The notes under the pieces: generated by a model
What the model was told of the DNA's origin: nothing
Database searches by the model: none
What the model saw: the letters and a program-made list of their open reading frames with translations, nothing else
Position numbers and translations under genes: made by a program
Shown here: positions 58,534 to 64,000 of the stretch, piece after piece
Numbering within the stretch: the first letter of the stretch is position 1
How the letters are laid out: every line of letters starts with the position of its first letter
From: Trifolium pratense
Lineage: Eukaryota > Streptophyta > Magnoliopsida > Fabales > Fabaceae
Assembly (NCBI RefSeq): GCF_020283565.1
Contig: NC_060065.1
Span: 19,506,866 to 19,570,865 of the forward strand
DNA: 64,000 bases
Direction: 5' to 3'

Positions 58534-59618
58534 TGAAGGTGTGAAAACACAAGAAGGGGGGGGTTGAATTGTGTTTTAGTCAAGTTTAAAACTTTTTCAA
58601 GTTCTTAACTTAACTACAACAGCAGCGGATAAATAACACAATAAAATACGTTGAGAGAGAGAGAGAGAGATCACACAAGCAATTTATACTGGTTCCTCTC
58701 GCAAAACGAGAGTAGTCCAGTCCCCTTGCACTTCCAAGGGATTTCACTATAATCACACAAGATTACAACTGCTCAAGCACACAAGCAAGAGACTTCTCAA
58801 CAATGCTCAAGCACACAAGCTTAAGACTTCACACTTAAGCACACAAGCTTAAGTTACCTCAAGTACTAGATATAATAAAGTAATGGAAAGTATACAACAG
58901 CTCTTAGTCAGAACCTAGGAGAACAAATACTAAATATTTGAACTAAAAGTGCAACAACACAGTTCAGAGGTTCAGAGCTTAGTATGAGGAATTCAGAGTT
59001 TGTTCGTGCGTGATAGTAATCCTTGATTAATTATTACAACTGATTCCTTTAGTATATATACGACTAGGAAAGAGTCGTTGCAAAGATGACCGTTGAAGTA
59101 GATAACCTTTTGTCTTCAAGCAGCCTGTCTTGATGCAGTTTGGTTGTATCCAAAACTAAGTAAGAGTTTCAGGTACTTTGACTACTGCAGAGAAGACTTT
59201 CCTTATTCAGCTAACACAACTGATGACCCACGTTCTCAAAAGAGAACAGACAGAAAGAGATTAGCTGTTCTGATCAGGCTTGAAAGGTCCTTTTCTTCAT
59301 TGGTAGAAGAGTTGACTTGCAAAAGAGAATCTTTACAAACTTCAAGAAGATCATCAGAGTTTGATGAAGCTAAGACCTTAAGAAGTTCTGAAGACTTCAT
59401 CGTCTGAGAAGTACAACTTCTGAGTTACACGATCTTCTGAGTGCTTACAAACTTCTGAAGTCCTTATCTTCTGATCTTCAATCAGAGCTTAATTGACTCT
59501 AAGTCCTGCACACTTAAATTAAATTTTTAGTCCTTCCAATTGTTTATTAATACTTTGTTATCATCAAAACCTTAATAGATTTAGGGGCAAACATTTTTAA
59601 ATCACTTTTGTTCCAACA
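58534..59618 (-). repeat. 3' LTR of Sirevirus element 2
   Basis: 1085 bp, TGAAGG...CCAACA. Clearly related to the element 1 LTRs but with more differences (for example a shortened CCTTGATTAATTATTAC segment near 59022). Confidence 0.9.
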
Positions 59619-60199
59619 ATCTCCCCCTTTTTGATGATGACAAACATAAGTATTAATTGACAATTGTTGTTAAATTAACTTATCATGTTTCTCTTAGGTT
59701 TGTGAGGTTTGCAAGCTCCCCATAAGATTGATACTCCTTAAAGCCTGAGCTTTAAGTTTTATCCATGACATTTTAATTTAGTATAAGATTAAGATAATTT
59801 GGAATAAAACAAATTTCATATCTTTCTTTAGAGTGAGAGGTTTGCAAGCTCTCCCCCTAAGTCTCATAAGGCTAAGTTAAAATTGCACTCTTAACTTATC
59901 CTTACTTATGAAATTTATTTCAGTTTCAACTAACTTAGTCTCCACATTGAAATACGTAAAACAACGTAAAAGTAACAACTTTTAACTTAATGGATAAAAG
60001 CGTAGGCGTGGTTTCAGCTTTGAAACTTATCACTTATCAATTAATGCGTAACTACTCCCCCTTTTTTCATTATCAAAAAGTAAAAAAATTTTAGATAACC
60101 AAGACAGTCAAAGAAGAAGAGTGGTTGTTACAAAGGTGAATTTATTTCAAAAACAAAAAACAACGCGCTAAAAAGTTTATAAAAGGTGAACGAGTTAAC

Positions 60200-60398
60200 A
60201 TACCTTCTTCACAAAAAAAATAAACGAGTATACCAAGAAAGATCAAGAAGAATGAGAAGGTTTAGTTCACGTATTGCAGAGTTTCGGAGAAAGAAGGAAG
60301 AAGAAAAACGCGAAAAAGATGAGAAAGATAAAGAAGACGACAAGAAACCACAAGATGCGGAGATTATAATCATCTCATCAACATTGTTGGATCATTAA
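60200..60398 (+). pseudogene. Dead antisense ORF of Sirevirus element 2
   Basis: Aligns with 47866-48053 of element 1. The start codon is ATA (60200-60202). After ISS the sequence jumps across a 213-bp deletion that joins CATCTCATCA to ACATTGTT, with TCA as microhomology. The acidic C-terminal half is lost. Confidence 0.8.
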
Positions 60399-60612
60399 TA
60401 AAAATTTTTTTTTTTTTTTTAAATGCATCTTGTGTTCTTATGTTTTTGTTTATCAAAGAAAAGTAGCACACACAAAAAAATAACAAACCACATAACTAAG
60501 TTAAAATCCCAAAATAAAATATTGTTCAGACAATATAAAAATAAGGTAAAGAAAATATGAATATCAAGTTCAGAAGATAAAATATCATGAAAGACAAAAA
60601 ATGCAAAGAATC

Positions 60613-63273
60613 CTAAGGTTTCTTGAGAAAGGCTAAGAGCTGGTCAAATTTGTCATTCAGAGACCCCACATTGGAAACTAGACCATCCACTTTAGATTCC
60701 AGATTGAGGTGAGCTGTCCTTTGCCTTTCCAAACCTTCTTGTTGTTCCCTCAGAGCTTCTTGAAAAATCTGCAGCTGATCTACAACCACAGGAGCTTGAT
60801 CTTCAACCAAAGGTGCCTTGCCTTTATCAGAGGAGGGTTCACCTTCCTCTGGATAATCAATCATCAGAATATCAGCATCTGGAGCATCCTCTTGGTTCAT
60901 TTCAGGGATTTCTTCAGCAAGTCTTGCAGCAGCTTCAGCCAGACGTTCATTCTCAATCCTTTGATCCTCAAGGCTCTTGAAAAGCTTGGAATCCACCCAG
61001 CATTCCTTAAACACAGACATATGCCTTGCAGTAGCAGCAATAGCAGCAAGCTTAGCACGCTCATGCTCTTCATGATTAAACCCAGTTAGACGTTTCAAGC
61101 TAGCTCTGGCTAAGCTGTCCTTCAGCAGATGTACCAAATCCAAATCTCGTTGCCCAATTACAGTCTTGATTTCATTACCCATAGCATCCAGAGCATTGCA
61201 GATTCTAGCTTTGATTAGTGACACCTCCAGATCCACATCAGAGGGACACACCAAAAACCTGTCCTGAATGTGTGATAACCTAAGTAAATCATCATAAAGC
61301 TGATTGGAGAGGTTACCAAAAGGGTCAGAGGATGAGGGTGAGATATTGGGAATGGTAGAGAGTTTTGGTTCATTAACAGGGTTGTCAATGACAACAACTT
61401 CTGCTTCTGAAGGGTTAGGAGCACAAGTATGAATGCGTGGATTAGGATTAGGTTCTGGAGTTGATTCAGAGGAAGAGATGTCAGATGTTGATTCAGGATA
61501 AATGTGTTCAGGTGATGGTTCAGGAGATTTGTGTTCAGGGGTTGGTTCAGGAGCAATTTGTTCAGGGGTTGGTTCAGGAGATTTATGTGGAGAGGGTTGT
61601 TTGGTGGGAGAGGTTTGTTCAGCAGTTGGAATATCTGGTTGAGGTTCAGATGGTGGAATGTCAGGTGATTGTTGTTGTGGTTGAGGTTGAGGTAGCGGTG
61701 ATTTTGGTTTAGGAGGTGAGCTAGATTTGTGGGTTTCATGAGTAAGAGGCTGATTATTGAGGGGGTCAGGGCTCAGGTGTTTTTCTAGTTCAGAAAGAGG
61801 GTTATCAGAAGGTGAAATGTCAGGAAGAATAGTTCTAAGTGGTTTGGTAAACCCTATTCCAATTTCAGCTTCATTAAAGATGTACTGAGAAGATTTACCT
61901 TTAGGATCAGGGACATGTTTCTGATGCATCCTGGTACTCAGAGTTTCTTCATCAGACTCAGTTTCTGAATCAGACTGAGATTCAGAGGAGTCACTTTCTT
62001 CACTATCCTCTTCATCATCAACAATAATAGGCTTCTTTGATGAAGTTGCAGCAGCTTTTCCAGACAAAGCTTCATGTTTCCTTTTAGTTCTTTGCTCAGC
62101 AGCAGCTTCTTCTACTTTAACCTTCTTCTGAGCAAGAAGATCTGGTTTAACTTGTTCAGCTTTCCTCTTAGGTTTCCTCTTAGGATTATACATGTTTACA
62201 GGAGCTGGAGGGACCATACTCCTATCAACATTATAACCTTCATCCTTAAGAACTTTTAGATAATCTTGAATGATGTGCTCAGCATCCATTTCAGAGATTA
62301 CTGGATATCCATCCACATACAAGCGATCTTCCAAACTAACTCTAAATGCTTGTTTAGGTTGAACCAGCTTGGTGTCGATTAAGTGCATCTTTGTTAAGAA
62401 GCTTGCATTCAGAACTTCTGGCGAGAGCTTCTGAGCCATAAGTTCTTGATAGAACTTCTTCAGATTCTGAACAATGTGACCTTGGAAGAGAAGATCTGAA
62501 AGTAGTCTAGGATAAACAATGGTTGTTTTCCTCTGAGACTTGCTTGAGAAGATGGCTTCACAGATCCTCTCAAAGAAATATTTACCCAGATTTACTTTCC
62601 TTTCAGTCAGAAGAAAGTAAATTAAATGACGATGAGGCCATGAAATGGTATCAGTACCACCAACTCTTGGACTGATAGTTGACAAAATAATCTTGAAAAG
62701 AACCCTGCACTCATCTGTCAATCCTTTAACCTTTCCTTTCAACTTCATGTCAATGCACATCCTGTGCAGAAGTTCGTCTCTGAATCTTGTATCCTTCTCA
62801 AAATCATCTAGAACCAAACCAGAGTTGTCCAAACCCAACAAAGCATTGAAGTGAATTGGAGAGAAGGTAAGATTGATACCACAGATATTAGACCTAATCT
62901 GTGTACCAGTGAACTCCAAAAGACCCATCTCCTTCCTAGTTTTTCCTTTTAGACTAGGATCTCTTTCGATTGCTGCAAGTTCTTCTTGCTTTGCTTCAAA
63001 CTTTGTAAAGACTCTTGCTTTCATCCAGAATTTCTTCAAAAGATCTGGATAAATGGGACCATTCAGCATATCAAAATACTTATTCCATCCTTGAGCAGAG
63101 AAATACGGCTTCACATCATACCCATTTTCCTTTAAACTTTCAAAATCAACCATCTTCTCAGGTAGTAACGTCAGTTGAGATTCTGGGAATTCCATCTCGT
63201 TCCCAACAATCTGAAGATGTCTGAACATAAACGGAGGGATCTTTGTTGTTGAAGAAGATGAAGAACCAGCCAT
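60613..63273 (-). CDS. Intact third ORF (env-like) of Sirevirus element 2
   Basis: 886 residues from ATG at 63273 (MAGSSSSSTTK) to TAA at 60613. The frame is open 66 codons further upstream, but that part is out of frame in element 1, so the MAGS start is preferred. Same plan as in element 1: N-terminal globular domain, basic nuclear-localisation-like clusters, acidic Ser run, PEP-type Pro-rich repeats (SPEPTPEQ, PEPSPEH), C-terminal coiled coil. Residues about 5-350 differ markedly from element 1, while the remainder is nearly identical. The sequence shows no membrane anchor. The role of this ORF in Sireviruses is unknown to me. Confidence 0.88.
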   Translation of the reverse strand: MAGSSSSSTTKIPPFMFRHLQIVGNEMEFPESQLTLLPEKMVDFESLKENGYDVKPYFSAQGWNKYFDMLNGPIYPDLLKKFWMKARVFTKFEAKQEELAAIERDPSLKGKTRKEMGLLEFTGTQIRSNICGINLTFSPIHFNALLGLDNSGLVLDDFEKDTRFRDELLHRMCIDMKLKGKVKGLTDECRVLFKIILSTISPRVGGTDTISWPHRHLIYFLLTERKVNLGKYFFERICEAIFSSKSQRKTTIVYPRLLSDLLFQGHIVQNLKKFYQELMAQKLSPEVLNASFLTKMHLIDTKLVQPKQAFRVSLEDRLYVDGYPVISEMDAEHIIQDYLKVLKDEGYNVDRSMVPPAPVNMYNPKRKPKRKAEQVKPDLLAQKKVKVEEAAAEQRTKRKHEALSGKAAATSSKKPIIVDDEEDSEESDSSESQSDSETESDEETLSTRMHQKHVPDPKGKSSQYIFNEAEIGIGFTKPLRTILPDISPSDNPLSELEKHLSPDPLNNQPLTHETHKSSSPPKPKSPLPQPQPQQQSPDIPPSEPQPDIPTAEQTSPTKQPSPHKSPEPTPEQIAPEPTPEHKSPEPSPEHIYPESTSDISSSESTPEPNPNPRIHTCAPNPSEAEVVVIDNPVNEPKLSTIPNISPSSSDPFGNLSNQLYDDLLRLSHIQDRFLVCPSDVDLEVSLIKARICNALDAMGNEIKTVIGQRDLDLVHLLKDSLARASLKRLTGFNHEEHERAKLAAIAATARHMSVFKECWVDSKLFKSLEDQRIENERLAEAAARLAEEIPEMNQEDAPDADILMIDYPEEGEPSSDKGKAPLVEDQAPVVVDQLQIFQEALREQQEGLERQRTAHLNLESKVDGLVSNVGSLNDKFDQLLAFLKKP

Positions 63274-63666
63274 GATGGAGTTTAGGTAAGGGTAGGAACT
63301 AATGAGAGAGAAAGAAGATTTTTGTTGAAGGTTTAGAGAGAAAAGAAAGTGTAGGTTGTGAAAGTGAGAAGTGTGCAAGTGTATTGTGTAAGTTTTATTT
63401 AAATGCACACAGTTAACACGAAAATAGCAAATTTGGGAAGTTACGCTAATTGACAGAAAGTTGAATACCAAAAATCATCATTAACCACCCACTACCTGAC
63501 ACACGTAGACCACGTGCAGAAATTTACTCGGTAACTGCTATTTTAATGGACAACTGTTCAGTAGCGAATACTAAACGTTTCCCACTTAAATAGTTCAGAG
63601 CCTCTGAGATATTTAAAATTCTCTATCAGAGTTAAGTACTTCAGAGCTTGTGTTTCAGATGTTCTG

Positions 63667-64000
63667 TGTAACACCCTCAGCTAGCTACCCTTAAAAGACG
63701 TGATCTTAAAAACTTTTTAAAGATAAGTAGCCGGAGCGCTACGGAAAAAAAACATTTTTTTAAAAACGATCGTGCACATGACACGAAACGTCGCAGCGGA
63801 AAACATAACATAAAGGATTTTCAAAACAATGAACATAATAGTTCAAAAGATAATTCATTAACATAAAACATAAGTTAAGATGTTCGCATCGATATACGAC
63901 GGAATACAAACGATCCCCGACTCGATGTTACAACATACCAGAGCACTAATATACATCACAACCAAACTAACTTAACAAAACTATACAAAGGTAGCCTACA
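63667..64000. mobile_element. Start of another LTR-type element interrupting element 2
   Basis: Begins TGTAACACCCTCAGC exactly where element 2 similarity ends. TGTAACACCC is a frequent 5' tip of plant Ty3/gypsy LTRs, and the following GCAGCGGAAAACATAAC phrase is typical of such non-coding repeats. The other end is outside the window, so the family is unproven. Confidence 0.45.

Larger units (their letters stand above)
58534..63666 (-). mobile_element. Second Sirevirus, 3' part, element 2
   Basis: 3' LTR (58534-59618), polypurine tracts, dead antisense ORF, intact third ORF (63273-60613) and upstream sequence to 63666. There similarity to element 1 stops abruptly after GATGTTCTG at a TGTAACACCC boundary. 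pol and gag are not in the window. Confidence 0.85.

Noticed and set aside
63274..63471. N-terminal 66-residue extension of the element 2 third ORF
   Set aside because: The same region is out of frame with the ORF in element 1; the MAGS start is shared by both.

Overview
The window is plant nuclear DNA, very probably from a papilionoid legume of the Medicago/Trifolium/pea group. The evidence is AT-rich intergenic DNA, GT-AG introns, a plant mitochondrial ADP/ATP carrier, a plant-specific WIP zinc-finger gene, tRNA-derived SINEs of a type I associate with legumes, and two Sirevirus (Ty1/copia) retrotransposons. The species call is inference; no search was run.

Genes are few. Four host genes can be supported: a 67-residue protein with a hydrophobic N-terminus (3373-3576, minus); a two-exon 149-residue Cys/His-rich protein (6016-6997, minus) whose metal-ligand order resembles a CHORD domain; a three-exon ADP/ATP carrier (8308-9995, minus) with a 5'UTR intron and TATA promoter; and a two-exon WIP-family C2H2 transcription factor (39208-42660, plus). 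A fifth, the first ~17 codons of a second WIP copy (58435-58533), is cut apart by transposons. The genes do not form a pathway.

Most of the rest is transposon. From 1 to 14 kb: a decayed LINE 3' end, a SINE, small MITEs, and a 1.3-kb PIF/Harbinger relic (4458-5793) keeping only a dead ORF1. From 14 to 18 kb: a Helitron-like element whose TA tract was entered by a small MITE and by a 2.1-kb foldback element. The foldback carries 14 short hairpins in tandem and repeated copies of a sequence resembling the Harbinger relic's core promoter. From 19 to 38 kb: many MITEs and SINEs with readable target-site duplications, LINE and LTR fragments, a two-copy 26S rDNA relic, and (TA)n tracts. From 37.9 to 39.1 kb three small elements make up nearly all of the WIP upstream region.

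From 45.4 kb to the end is a nested complex. A GC-rich hAT-like element sits in the 5' flank of the second WIP copy. A near-intact 12.1-kb Sirevirus (46196-58331, coding on minus) sits inside that hAT. A second, partial Sirevirus (58534-63666) sits in the WIP coding fragment and is itself cut at 63667 by what looks like another LTR element. Each Sirevirus has a large third ORF, and on the opposite strand the first encodes a 120-residue acidic protein with two SUMO-interaction-like motifs. The two third ORFs are near-identical except for a sharply bounded ~1-kb divergent patch.
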